A DNA stretch of 64,000 bases from Atkinsonella hypoxylon. Its lineage: Eukaryota; Ascomycota; Sordariomycetes; Hypocreales; Clavicipitaceae. Positions 54,452 through 64,000 of the stretch are shown here, one piece after another. The translations under genes and the position numbers were made by a program. Every line of letters starts with the position of its first letter. Positions within the stretch are counted from its first letter, which is position 1. The stretch covers positions 37,330 to 101,329 of the forward strand of contig JFHB01000109.1 in assembly GCA_000729835.1 (NCBI GenBank), given 5' to 3'. The notes under the pieces were generated by a model. It was not told the DNA's origin and searched no databases. It was given only the letters and a program-made list of their open reading frames with translations.

Positions 54452-57232
54452 ATGTCTGGGCAGCCTCCTGCCCCCGTGGTGCCAGCTGCCAACTATGCAG
54501 CTCAAACAGTGACTTCTCCGGCTGGACCAGCGCCGGCGGCAGCTGGCAATACTGGAGCAAGCGGCGGTGCCATGTCGAACCAAAACTTGAACCAGATCGT
54601 AAGTTCTCAACCTTCATGAGCTCAGGAACTGTTTGGTTTGGCTTGGCTTGGCTTGGCTTGGTTTGCTTTTCTCCTTCATGAAGCTTTCTGCGGTATAACA
54701 CATTGCATTCGTTCCGACACGCAACATCCGCGCTTCATGCTACCCGTCGCTCTCGAATTCTTCAGTAGTGTTAATTGCGTAATGCTTTCTTCCCTAGCCA
54801 TCTCTTTGTGCATCTATCCCGTATGCTCCTGGGTAGCGTCAAGCATCATCGCAGTCGTTGGAGGTCGGCTTCATAGGAACCTTGCCACTAATCTCGATTT
54901 CACTACCCTTTGGTCTTCGCTGTCAAATCATGACCTTTCAGACACTTGTGCAATTTCCATCTTACCGCAAGCATCTTAATGCTCCAAATGCTGACCCTTT
55001 GTCAAAGGTGACCGATTACCTCCTCAAGAGAGGATTCAATCGCACAGAAGAGGTTTTCCGACAAGAATCCAAACATCTGGGTGCAGATGGAAAACCTATT
55101 CAGCAATTGGCCAATATTGGACCCAAAAAATACCAAAAAGCGTTTAAGTTACTGAAAGAATGGGTGGAAAATAATTTGGATCTATACAAAGTTTGTTTTC
55201 TCCAACTCATCTGAGGTCTGACCACTAATGTGCAGCTAGTTCGAGTTATCGAAGCTCCTCTGGCCGATGTTTGTCTATTCTTTTCTTGAGCTTGCTGGAA
55301 ACGGATACACAGAAGACTCTAAGTTGTTTCTCGTGGAACTGGGTCATTACTTTCAACGATCTCACGCTGATGATTTGAAAACCTTTTCAATAATTACACT
55401 ACCACAGCATGTCGCAGAGAATCCAACCGCGAAATTATACAAGGAGAACAAGTACCGCATACCTTTAAATCAACATGCAACTGGCGATCTGTTCAATTTC
55501 TTAGAAAGGGAGTCAGAGCAGGGTGGTTCAGTTATTCGGCAACTGCTTGTAACATATTGTCAAATTGACTCGACCGCTCGCGGCCCAATCACTCCTTTTA
55601 GTTTTGAGGCTGTCTTCAGAAGATCTAAAAATGTCGATATTGAGGAAGTGGATGCTAAAGAGGGCATCCCTGGGGTGAATATTGGCTTGTCGAACAAAGA
55701 TATTCTTGACCCTGCTCAACCGCTGAAGCTGGGTCCCTTACCCATGGATCCTGACCTACGTGACGATGTGCGCGCTGAGATTGAGGAAGAAGAAAAACGA
55801 AACCCTCCAGCAGATGGCACTGCAAGCATGCTAGAAGACTTCGACCAAAGGATTAAGCGCGAAGAGGATGCTGATGTTCCTAGCAGAGCAGACTTACCCT
55901 TGCCTCCCTCCAGACCAAGGGACATTATGCTGGAGATGTCAAAAGTCAGAGAAAACCGTGATCGCTTTAAAATTGACGGCAGAACTAGCGGGGTTGGGAC
56001 ATATGTCAGTGCTTGCATGTTCACCTTTCATAACACCTTCGGAGGGTACGTTAACTTTCTCACGATTTATTAATTCGTTTCTGACTGTATGTCTTAGTGT
56101 TTCATGCATGGACTTCTCCGACGACGGTCAAATGGTTGCTGTTGGGACTTGCGAGTCGTATATTCGGGTCTGGTCTCTAAGTGGCCAAGGACTACCAACG
56201 ATGAATGTCCATGAGAAGGACGCGAAATTCAATAGCCGAAAGCTTATTGGTCACGCTGGGCCAGTCTACGATGTGTCCTTCTCTGACTCTGCCTCAGGTC
56301 CTCCACAAAAACTATTTGGCGATGATGGACGACAAAACTCCGCCATTGATGGTCGCCCCAAGCTTCTGCTCTCATGCTCGGCGGACGGTCATATTCGACT
56401 GTGGTCATTGGAGTCTTGGGCCTGTCTCTGTCTATATAAATCACATGATGGACCGATATTTCGGTCTCTATGGAGTCCACATGGTCATTACTTCATCAGT
56501 GGAGGCTATGACAAGGCATTGCGCGTCTGGATGCAAGACCACGCTTCACCCCAACGTCTCATGGTTGGCCATGATACAGCCATTTCTGCTATTGCCTGGC
56601 ATCATAACGGCATGTATGTGTTCTCGGCCTCGGATGAAACAGATAAATCGATTCGTATGTGGTCTGTGGTTACTGGAGCTTGCGTGCGGGTCTTCGCTGG
56701 TCACACCGATCATATCACCGCTCTGGAATGCGCTCCCAACGGCAAGATCCTGGCCAGCGCTGACCTGGCAGGCAACATCTTTTTCTGGGATCTTTCCAAG
56801 GGAACTCTTATCAAGCGGTCACGCGGTCACGGCCGCGGCGGTATCTGGTCTCTTAGTTTCAGCGTGGAGTCGACTGTTTTGGCGTCTGGCGGCCAGGACG
56901 GCACCGTCAGATTATGGGACGTTGAAGAGCCGCTAGATCCTCAAAAGGTTGCAGCACAAGCTGGACTGGAAGCTACTGCCGCCTCCACGGCAGCAGATGG
57001 TGCAACAGGCACGGCTGCAGCCACAGATGCCTCGCGTGTGAATGCTCTTGCCACGGGCCAGTCAACCACCACTGCGGCACCAGGTGGGGCGCAAAAGAAG
57101 AAGAACAAAGAAGTCATGGTCACCCACGATCAAATTAGTGCGTTTCCCACGAAGAAAACGCCGGTGATGCGGGTCAAGTTCACACGAATGAACTTGGTGA
57201 TGGTTGGTGGATGTTACGACCCCGAGCGATAG
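54452..57232 (+). CDS. taf5: TFIID/SAGA subunit TAF5
   Basis: Four exons, 54452-54598, 55008-55190, 55240-56045 and 56098-57232, give 756 aa. An Ala/Pro-rich start is followed by a LisH motif (VTDYLLKRGFNRTEEVFRQE, residues ~50-69) and the TAF5 NTD2 domain (FELSKLLWPMFVYSFLELAG). Six WD40 repeats then run from ~380, with ends such as CESYIRVW, SADGHIRLW, YDKALRVW, DKSIRMW and DGTVRLWDV. It is a scaffold for histone-fold TAFs in TFIID and in SAGA. The 409-nt first intron is the longest I place in the window and carries a TTGGC pentamer array. The end FTRMNLVMVGGCYDPER is typical. Confidence 0.93.
54638..54661. repeat. TTGGC pentamer array in TAF5 intron 1
   Basis: Four TTGGC units plus a partial, within the first intron of TAF5. 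Confidence 0.85.
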
Positions 57233-57859
57233 GATTGCTTAGGTGTGGACTCACCTACTTTGGTTCAACAGACATGGTGGCTAAGCGAAAGCATGCTTCC
57301 TTCGCGGATTCAGCGATCGTCTGCCAGAAGATATGTCAAGCGCGCCGCAAAGAGGAAATCAAGCAAAACGGTAGGGGATGCTGCTTGTAAGGCGTAAGGT
57401 TCTAAAGCGGGTTTGCCTGAGGCGTTTTTGGTACGCTGGTGTGAAGCCGAGGACTGTTTAGCAAGAGAATTATGCTGCATTACGTCCTGGCCCTGGTGGA
57501 AATTTAGCATTGATATAGATACCTTTGGCGATTTTCTTGAAATCCGCATAATTCACAAAATGAACACGAAATGAAGTTTCCAGCCTCTCTTTTGACGCTG
57601 CTCAATATAATTAAGCACGTCTGGAACTCGGAGCTGTCATGAAAGTGGGGCGCACCATGAGTCCATGGCATCTCAGGTGTTGAAGATGTCTGACTGCTCC
57701 AGTGTGGCGCGTTACGCAACTGAGCATCGTCGACCTGATGTTGGCTTCTGTACCACTGCCTTGACCTCATTTGTCAGCTTGTCACCCGCATCGACAGCCG
57801 CCCATTTTCACCTGCAATCAAACGCCGAGTTTCCCACTCGCGGTCAAACCATAATCGCA
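57233..57859. other. Intergenic, Vps5 promoter region
   Basis: 3' flank of TAF5 and 5' flank of Vps5, both on the plus strand. Nothing recognised. Confidence 0.55.
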
Positions 57860-59670
57860 ATGGATGTCGAGGAGTCGCCGTGGGCTGACGCAAGCCATAT
57901 CTCTAAACCGACTTCTCAGTCTGACCCCATGAGCTCCCAGCCGTCCGCAGCTCAAGCTGCCTCTCCAGCACCTCGTCTCTCACGAGGCCCACGCCGCCTT
58001 GTCGCGCAGCCGACTCGCCTTGAGGCTGTTGAAGATCCTTTAGGTCCATTGAGCGCTTCTGCCGACGATAATGACGGTGCCTCAGATGCCCCGCCAATCC
58101 CGCCGCAAAAAGAACAAATGGTACTTCGAACCACTATGCCTCATCAGCAGCAGCCCCGGCGACCGATCAACCCTCACCATGTGGATGATGACGACTTCAA
58201 GAGCCCTGGAGGTCCTAGAGCGCCGCCGCCGGTCGATGCCGCTAGGCCGAGCAGCGTCCGAAGTTCCACGCAGCCCAGCGTCAGCGTGGAGGAAGCTGCG
58301 AAGCCGAGCTTCCATATCACGGTTGGCGATCCAGTCAAGATAGGGGACTTAACGAGCTCGCATATTGTTTACTCCGTGAGAACGAAGGTAAGGAACTCGA
58401 CCTCCCATTGTGAGAATGGTTGGCACGCATCGAATGTACTGACTGACAATTTCTTAAAAGACCACGTCTCGAGCATATAAGCAACCAGAGTTCGAGGTCA
58501 AACGACGGTACCGAGATTTCCTTTGGTTATACAACATTTTACATGCCAATAATCCTGGATGCATTGTTCCTCCACCCCCAGAGAAGCAAGCAGTTGGACG
58601 CTTCGATAGCAATTTCGTCGAAAGTCGACGCGCTGCCTTGGAGAAGATGCTGAACAAGACTGCTTCTCACCCCACCTTGCAACATGACGCCGATCTGAAA
58701 CTTTTCCTTGAAAGCGAGGCATTCAATGTCGATATCAAGCACAGAGAGCACAAAGAACCTCTGCCTAGTGAAAGTAAGGGTGTTCTCGGATCACTAGGTA
58801 TCAACGTTGGCCGGGGCGACAAGTTTGTTGAGCAGGACGACTGGTTTCACGACCGAAAGATTTATCTAGATGCTCTAGAGAATCAACTGAAGGGCCTTCT
58901 CAAAGCCATGGAAACAATGGTCAGCCAGCGCAAGATGATGGCTGAGGCGGCTGGCGATTTTTCTGCTTCACTTCACGCTCTGTCTACGGTTGAGCTGTCG
59001 CCGACTCTGTCTGGCCCCTTAGATGCTTTATCTGATCTGCAACTTACTATCAGAGATGTTTATGACCGACAAGCTCAGCAGGATGTTTTGACATTTGGAA
59101 TCATTATCGAAGAGTATATCCGGCTCATTGGCTCTATTAAACAGGCTTTTTCGCAGCGCCAAAAGAGTTTCTATGCCTGGCACACTGCTGAATCGGAGCT
59201 ACAGAAGAAGAAGAATACTCAGGATAAGCTGCTTCGACAGGGAAAGAGTCAGCAAGACCGTCTTAATCAGATGAACGCCGAGGTTGGCGAGGCAGAGAAG
59301 AAGGTGCACCAAGCACGATTGCTCTTTGAGGACATGGGTCGCCTCATGAGGACTGAGATTGATCGGTTCGAGAAGGAGAAGGTTGAAGACTTTAAGAGCG
59401 GAGTAGAGACGTTCCTTGAGAGTGCTGTTGAGGCACAAAAGGAGGTGGGTTCTGGTCATGTCCTTAACCCATAATCACCTGCAAGTGGACCATTTCAGGC
59501 TAACATGCAAATAGCTCATCGAAAAATGGGAGACTTTCCTAATGCAATTAGATGCCGAGGACGACGAGTCCGCTTTTTATCGACCACCGGTATTCCAGCA
59601 ACAATCGAAGCAACCCGGCGACACGGCCATAGACAGGGCCAGGGCACGAATGGATGAAGATTCCGACTAA
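57860..59670 (+). CDS. vps5: Retromer sorting nexin Vps5 (PX-BAR)
   Basis: Three exons, 57860-58387, 58461-59444 and 59515-59670, give 555 aa. The N-terminal ~150 residues are Pro/Ser-rich and disordered. The PX domain runs about 155-285: PSFHITVGDPVKIGDLTSSH, then VKRRYRDFLWLYNILHANNP with the PI3P-binding RRYRDF. VGRFDSNFVESRRAALEKML and DLKLFLESEAFNVDIKH follow. The BAR coiled coil runs ~305-540 (FVEQDDWFHDRKIYLDALEN, then ESELQKKKNTQDKLLRQGKS). It forms the membrane-tubulating half of retromer with Vps17 for endosome-to-Golgi return. Confidence 0.93.
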
Positions 59671-60007
59671 GAAAGCTAGTAACGTCTGTGGTAACTACTG
59701 TTCTAAAATTAATCCGTGTTACTGTCTCTTGATGAAGCCTTTTGGAGTCGGAAGCGGAGCTGTACTTTGCACGCAACTCCAGAGACGTTTTCACTATTCT
59801 TGTCGTATTATACAAGCTGCGTAAGCTCAGCTATTGTACATATTGAGCGTATTGCTTCAAATCAAAATCCAACTTTTTTTTTTTTTCTCAGCACTTCAGT
59901 TGTTGCAAGTCCAAATGATAGTCTACCCTTTCTACATCGAATAAATGCGCAGTAGGCTTACCTCGGTTATCATGCTATAGTGGTTCCCACCGTGCCCCTC
60001 GAGATTT
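59671..60007. other. Intergenic between convergent genes
   Basis: 3' flanks of Vps5 (+) and bL31m (-), with a T run at 59874-59886. Nothing else recognised. Confidence 0.6.
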
Positions 60008-60493
60008 CTACTTTCTCCTCGTTGCCGCTTTCTTTGGCCCGGAATCCTGCATAGCTTTTGTTTCTTGAACGTAGCCAGTGATTAAGTCCGCAAAGCCATC
60101 CACACCAGCGTCTGCTGCCGGGGCACTACCCTCCTCCAATTGTGCTGTAGCATCAAATGCGCGGCCAAATCTCCCACGGAAAGCAGCCAGCTTTCCAGCT
60201 TCGTCCAATTCAACGTTTCGTAGGGACTTTTCACTCGGCTGCCAGAGCAGTGTGTTGCGGGTATCTTTTGAGGCTCGATAGATGGGGGCTGGGGATGTGG
60301 TGCGCGTGGTATATGTTGAGCCGTCGGATAAAACGACCAGCTGCGTGAACGTATATGGTCGCCGAGGCCTGGGGATGAATGTTGCGTGACGGATTTGGGT
60401 GTTGAGCCGGCTTGGTAGTGACGCTCTACTGTGTAGTGCTACGGTTGTTCGGCATGGCGACATCGTCATTGGTAAGGATGTGAGCTTCTCCAT
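60008..60493 (-). CDS. Mitochondrial large-subunit ribosomal protein bL31m (MRPL36 type)
   Basis: Single exon, 161 aa, ATG at 60493; Met9 or Met11 could also start. Mitochondrial leader, then RHATFIPRPRRPYTFTQLVV, LSDGSTYTTRTTSPAPIYRA and SKDTRNTLLWQPSEKSLRNV, the conserved fungal bL31m core, followed by a charged tail rich in Lys. It lies head-to-head with the flavin-reductase-like gene. Confidence 0.87.
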   Translation of the reverse strand: MEKLTSLPMTMSPCRTTVALHSRASLPSRLNTQIRHATFIPRPRRPYTFTQLVVLSDGSTYTTRTTSPAPIYRASKDTRNTLLWQPSEKSLRNVELDEAGKLAAFRGRFGRAFDATAQLEEGSAPAADAGVDGFADLITGYVQETKAMQDSGPKKAATRRK

Positions 60494-60845
60494 TATGTTC
60501 CAAATAGTTAGGATTCCAACAAGTCGTCGTGTGAGGGATTATGTGGAGAGATTGCTGTCTGCAGCAGAGGGTGTGAGGTCGGGGAATCCAAGGTTGGTGG
60601 TGTTGATCCCTGAACTCTTGGGCCACTGTTCCAGGCGCAAAATTTCCGGGCCGCAGGATCCCACTGACGTAAATATATCACGCTCTTATCGATACCAATT
60701 TTCAACCGCATCTCGCGCCGCCTATGAACCATGTGCCATCATTGACAGACAGTGGATTGCAGTTCCGACCCGAATTACCTGCGTATGTTGGCCTCAGCGC
60801 CTTAGGGGAGCATTTTCGTCGGTAGCATAATGAGGTTTCGCCACG
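60494..60845. promoter_or_regulatory. Divergent promoter region between bL31m and flavin-reductase-like gene
   Basis: 352 bp between the two start codons I chose; no specific site recognised. The real start of the plus-strand gene may lie elsewhere, which would change these limits. Confidence 0.4.
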
Positions 60846-61802
60846 ATGAGGATCAGAAGCAACTACTTGCGAAATGCCCCGTTTTGGCGATCTAGAGGCC
60901 ATTGGGAGTGCAGACGAAGCGGCTGCGTTCGTAACCAAGCATTGGTTGACGCAAGAAGGGGTTATTTCTTAATGCCGCTGATGAAGGGTGCCTATGACTG
61001 CGTCGTGGGAGCCATTGAAATTGGGGAATGGATAACAGGGCGGCGGCCGTTGCCAGGACCTTCATGGCGAGAGAAGACGGTAGATCGACCGTCTCGATCC
61101 CCACGCTGTAAGTCTTTCTTCCAGGGCGCCTTTGGCACTGCTTTGCAAGCTGATTTCTGTTCAGCAGCATCATTATCCCGAAACCTCCAAACATCAGCCT
61201 CGCCACAACCCTGGAAACTCTCTGCTCCAAAAGCACCTACATCCGATCCTGACGCCGAATCGACACTCCCTGAACAGCTACGTTCTGTCCTCCGACTGCT
61301 TACCAACCCCATCGTTGTATGTACGGCAACCCACAACGGCGTCCCGCGCGCCATGACAATGTCATCATTTACTTCGTTGACAATGTCGCCCACTCCACTT
61401 GTTTCATTCAACATTGCCACGCCGAGCAGGACGCTAGATGCCATCGAGGCAAGTGCAGAATTCAATATTCATGTCCTGGCGGGAGATGCTAGCGGCGCGG
61501 TGATCGCAGATCATTTTACGCGGGGCAACATGGATGGGGTTTTTGATACAATTGAGGGCGCAACGTATTCGATGCATAACAAGGGCTCGGCTCCTTTGAT
61601 ACGTGGTGAAGGAGTGTTGAGGATCCTCCGGTGTAGGTTACTACGGGATGGACATGCTGAAGGGCTTGTGCAGGTGAGGGATCATGTCATTGTGTTGGGA
61701 GAGGTTGTGGAGATGATAGCCGTGACGAAGATCAAGGAGTTTGGGTTGGCGTATGCGGATAGGAGGTATAGGCAGGTTGGGGGCGTGATTGAGATTGAGT
61801 GA
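60846..61802 (+). CDS. Flavin reductase-like (FMN-binding split barrel) protein, probably mitochondrial
   Basis: Best model is two exons, 60846-61107 and 61165-61802, about 299 aa. The 57-nt intron has GTAAGT, a GCTGATT branch site and TTCAG; because 57 is a multiple of three, the frame is also open without splicing (318 aa). After LSRNLQTSASPQPW, which looks like a mitochondrial cleavage region, comes the family core: LRSVLRLLTNPIVVCTATHN, VPRAMTMSSFTSLTMSPTPL, VSFNIATPSRTLDAIEASAE and FNIHVLAGDASGAVIADHFT. LGEVVEMI and DRRYRQVGG close it. These FMN-binding proteins reduce flavins or act as oxidoreductases; substrate unknown. The start is uncertain, since the first ~75 residues are not recognisable. 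Confidence 0.78.
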   Translation: MRIRSNYLRNAPFWRSRGHWECRRSGCVRNQALVDARRGYFLMPLMKGAYDCVVGAIEIGEWITGRRPLPGPSWREKTVDRPSRSPRCKSFFQGAFGTALQADFCSAASLSRNLQTSASPQPWKLSAPKAPTSDPDAESTLPEQLRSVLRLLTNPIVVCTATHNGVPRAMTMSSFTSLTMSPTPLVSFNIATPSRTLDAIEASAEFNIHVLAGDASGAVIADHFTRGNMDGVFDTIEGATYSMHNKGSAPLIRGEGVLRILRCRLLRDGHAEGLVQVRDHVIVLGEVVEMIAVTKIKEFGLAYADRRYRQVGGVIEIE

Positions 61803-62632
61803 GTTATCGAGGGCCGTCTGCGGTACCTTTGAGATTGGAGCGTAACGCATTTGTTTGTAACATATTAGCATGTATATAAATGACGATGGAAACTGAAAGG
61901 GAAATGCCTAGGCTGGCAAGTACAAAGCCTGAAGTGATGTTGTGGTTTTGAAGTGTTCAGATGGTTTGCTGAAATAATCTGTCTCAAGCCATGATATTGT
62001 CGCATTTGATTGATTGATTCCTGGTTTGTGCTTTGCAGACGACAATCAATTCGGTTCAGTTAGCTTGTTCATTGTTGTTCTGCATTGGCATCTCGCGGAG
62101 GGATCCAAGTGTTCTCAGATACAGTATTCAGTCGAATCATATCATACCAGAATGATCAAATATGTACAAGTTGGAAAGATGATCTATCAACAAAGATAAA
62201 AACTTAACCCTAAGCACCCTTTGCTTTATCTGGCGTAATTTCATTATTGATTGTTCTATTTAGCCGAACAGATTATTGCAACGTTTTTTTTTTTGCCCCA
62301 GAATAAGGGTTTTTCTCCCCCCTAAAGCATATCAGGAGTACTAGACTAGCCTAGGTTAAGCAAGCGTATTTACATACTAATAATATTCCATTCCATCAAC
62401 ACGTTCATATCTGTAGGGTACGTCGCAATTGATGCGATATAGCGTGCCTGGCCGACCACCTCCGCAGCGGATGGAAAGCCAAATGAGGATGTTAAACCCA
62501 AGTTGTCTAAGCCATCTTGGATCTTTAGAGTCTCTGAAGAGAAAAGGCATAGTTTCTAGGTTGGGCATTCCACGTTGTTTGATAAGATAAGCTCTCCATG
62601 CACTTTTTTGGTTGAACCTTGAGAGCTAGTGG
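61803..62632. other. Intergenic, transition to repeat DNA
   Basis: A 63-codon minus-strand frame at 62377-62568 (rich in Arg, Trp and Tyr) has no recognisable motif and is not called. GC content begins to fall after ~62200. Confidence 0.5.
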
Positions 62633-63090
62633 GTAACGTAGGGCACCCACCTACGGAACCCACCTACATTCGGACCGTAAATTTACCTCCTTCAACACTA
62701 GAAGCAGCTATCTTTGAACCGCGTTTTTTCGTGCAATTTAACTACTACCATTATAATTTTATTATTATTAGCTTCGCGATGCCTAACTACACAGAAAACA
62801 ACATTCAAGATGCAATACTTACTATTACAGAAGGCTTACTAATTGCCTAAGCAGTAAAGCAGTAGTTAATACTAAAGACAACGCTTTAGAACTAATTTAA
62901 AGGCCGCTAAACGCGAAATAATGCATTTAAGCAATTGCAGCGACTCTCTTATAAGGAAGAAAAAAGCCTTATTAGCTAGATTTTATCCTAGGCATTATTA
63001 AATGTGCCTATAACTTATTTACAGCTCTATAGCATTATGTTACACCTACTAGCTAAAGGCAGCAACTTTTAACCTCTTAGAAAGAACTAG
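62633..63090 (+). mobile_element. RIP-degraded pogo/Fot1-type DNA transposon fragment
   Basis: From ATG 62779 the frame reads MPNYTENNIQDAILTITEGL, the psq-type helix-turn-helix start of fungal pogo/Fot1 transposases. It then continues in the same frame through stops: AVKQ, LKTTL, FKGR, NNAFKQLQRLSYKEEKSL, ILS, ALLNVPITYLQLYSIMLHLL and AKGSNF. The stops sit where Lys, Gln, Trp or Arg codons are expected, as RIP-type C-to-T and G-to-A changes would give. Upstream, 62633-62690 carries a doubled ACCCACCTAC motif that may belong to the terminal inverted repeat. The match ends near 63090; no second terminal repeat was found. Confidence 0.72.
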
Positions 63091-64000
63091 TGTGTCGCGG
63101 CGGGGTTACCCCCTTGCGCTCTTATATTAGCTTTGCAAGGGATGCTACATACAGGATTTCTCTATAAGAGTGCGTATCGCCTAAACGTCTAAATAGTTTA
63201 AGCAAGAAAGCGTATAAGTAGCTTCTGCTAATTCTTTTTAGGCTTTTGCTCTTTTAATTAATTAATATCTTTTAGTCTGCTTTAATTTACAACACTTAAC
63301 ACTTAAGAGATATTACTTTACTACTAATAATACTTTCCCTAACTCTTTAGTATATTTAGCTCCTTTTATATATATATATCTTCTAAGCTGTAATTAATAT
63401 TTTATTTCTACCTTTTTTAACTATTTAATCTTCTTACCTACTATTATTTAATAGTATATACTAATAAATATCTTACTCTTTACTAATTCTCTTTAATCTT
63501 AATATACACTATATTATTACCTACTTTAGTATAAGCTATATAGTTATTTAGAGGTTTAGTTTTAAGGCAATAAAAATAGAGGCTTTACTAAAGACTTATT
63601 CTAATTAAAGTGCATTATATAATTAGAAGGTTTTTTATAGAGATCCTAAAAGAAAGAAAAAAAAGCTACTAAGTATTAAAGATAGAAAAGCACTTTAGCT
63701 TAAATATTACTAATATAAAAAAGAAGAAAATTATAGAGATAAAAGCTTTATATTATAAAGGATTATTTAATTAAGAGAGAAAGAAAATTTCTATAGCTTT
63801 TTTAAGCTAAAAAGAGCTAAGCCTAGTTAAAGATAATTACTATATTATAAATACTAGCTAGCCTATTTAACCTCTATTTTACCCTTAGTTAAGATAGCTT
63901 TAATACAGTAAAAAGGAAGTTTTTAGGTTCTTTAAATATTATAATTATTTAATTATAGAGAAAAATTTCTCTTTTATCCTTATTTTAGTAGTTATCTTTA
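63091..64000. repeat. AT-rich block, probably RIP-mutated repeat DNA
   Basis: Nearly all A/T with abundant TA steps, many stop codons in every frame and few CpG. A short GC-rich patch (63092-63125) separates it from the transposon. This is the composition of RIP-mutated heterochromatic islands. No gene is recognisable. It runs to the window edge. Confidence 0.75.

Noticed and set aside
62377..62568. 63-codon minus-strand frame
   Set aside because: Too short, unrecognised, next to transposon DNA; might be a relic, but nothing supports a gene.

Overview
The window looks like a chromosomal segment of a filamentous ascomycete (Pezizomycotina, probably Sordariomycetes/Hypocreales). The support is short introns of about 50-200 nt with GT..AG ends and CTGAY-like branch sites, Kozak-like CAAC/AAAATG starts, and housekeeping genes on both strands (Sec7/PH ArfGEF, Ubp2, PheRS alpha, GatB, Ytp1, Med11, TAF5, Vps5, bL31m). 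There are also fungal families (Crh GH16, DUF6594, Zn2Cys6, Alb1) and transposon relics with RIP-like C-to-T stops at both edges. Exon structures were worked out by hand from reading frame and splice consensus. All family calls come from motif recognition; no database search was run.

Layout. 1-202 is the end of a Copia retrotransposon. 2001-17852 holds a Syt1-like ArfGEF, a GPI-anchored Crh transglycosylase, a damaged secreted HNH nuclease, an F-box/ankyrin protein and Ubp2. 18177-20323 holds a mitochondrial enoyl-CoA hydratase and a J-protein. 20613-32684 is the accessory heart of the window: old yellow enzyme (-), FAD aromatic hydroxylase (+), FAH-family hydrolase/isomerase (-), Zn2Cys6 regulator (+), cytochrome P450 (-) and extradiol ring-cleavage dioxygenase (-). 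33569-46062 holds an LEA-like protein, PheRS alpha, an intron-bearing tRNA-Ala, a DUF6594 membrane protein, GatB and a BTB-like protein. 46834-61802 holds an acidic orphan, Alb1, Ytp1, a small membrane protein, Med11, TAF5, Vps5, bL31m and a flavin-reductase-like protein. From about 62.63 kb the sequence becomes a RIP-degraded pogo/Fot1 element and an AT-rich block.

Main point. The six-gene block combines a ring hydroxylase, an extradiol (meta) dioxygenase and a fumarylacetoacetase-type enzyme with a dedicated regulator, a P450 and an ene-reductase, and contains no PKS, NRPS or terpene backbone gene. The same three-step logic (FAD hydroxylase, extradiol cleavage, FAH-type step) is used in bacterial meta-cleavage pathways such as mhp, so I infer a fungal catabolic cluster for a phenolic compound. 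Three promoter regions in the block (OYE/hydroxylase, P450, dioxygenase) share a 12-bp element TCGGAG(C/T)ATCTT, and a further copy lies inside the regulator gene. This suggests a local CGG-type regulon.
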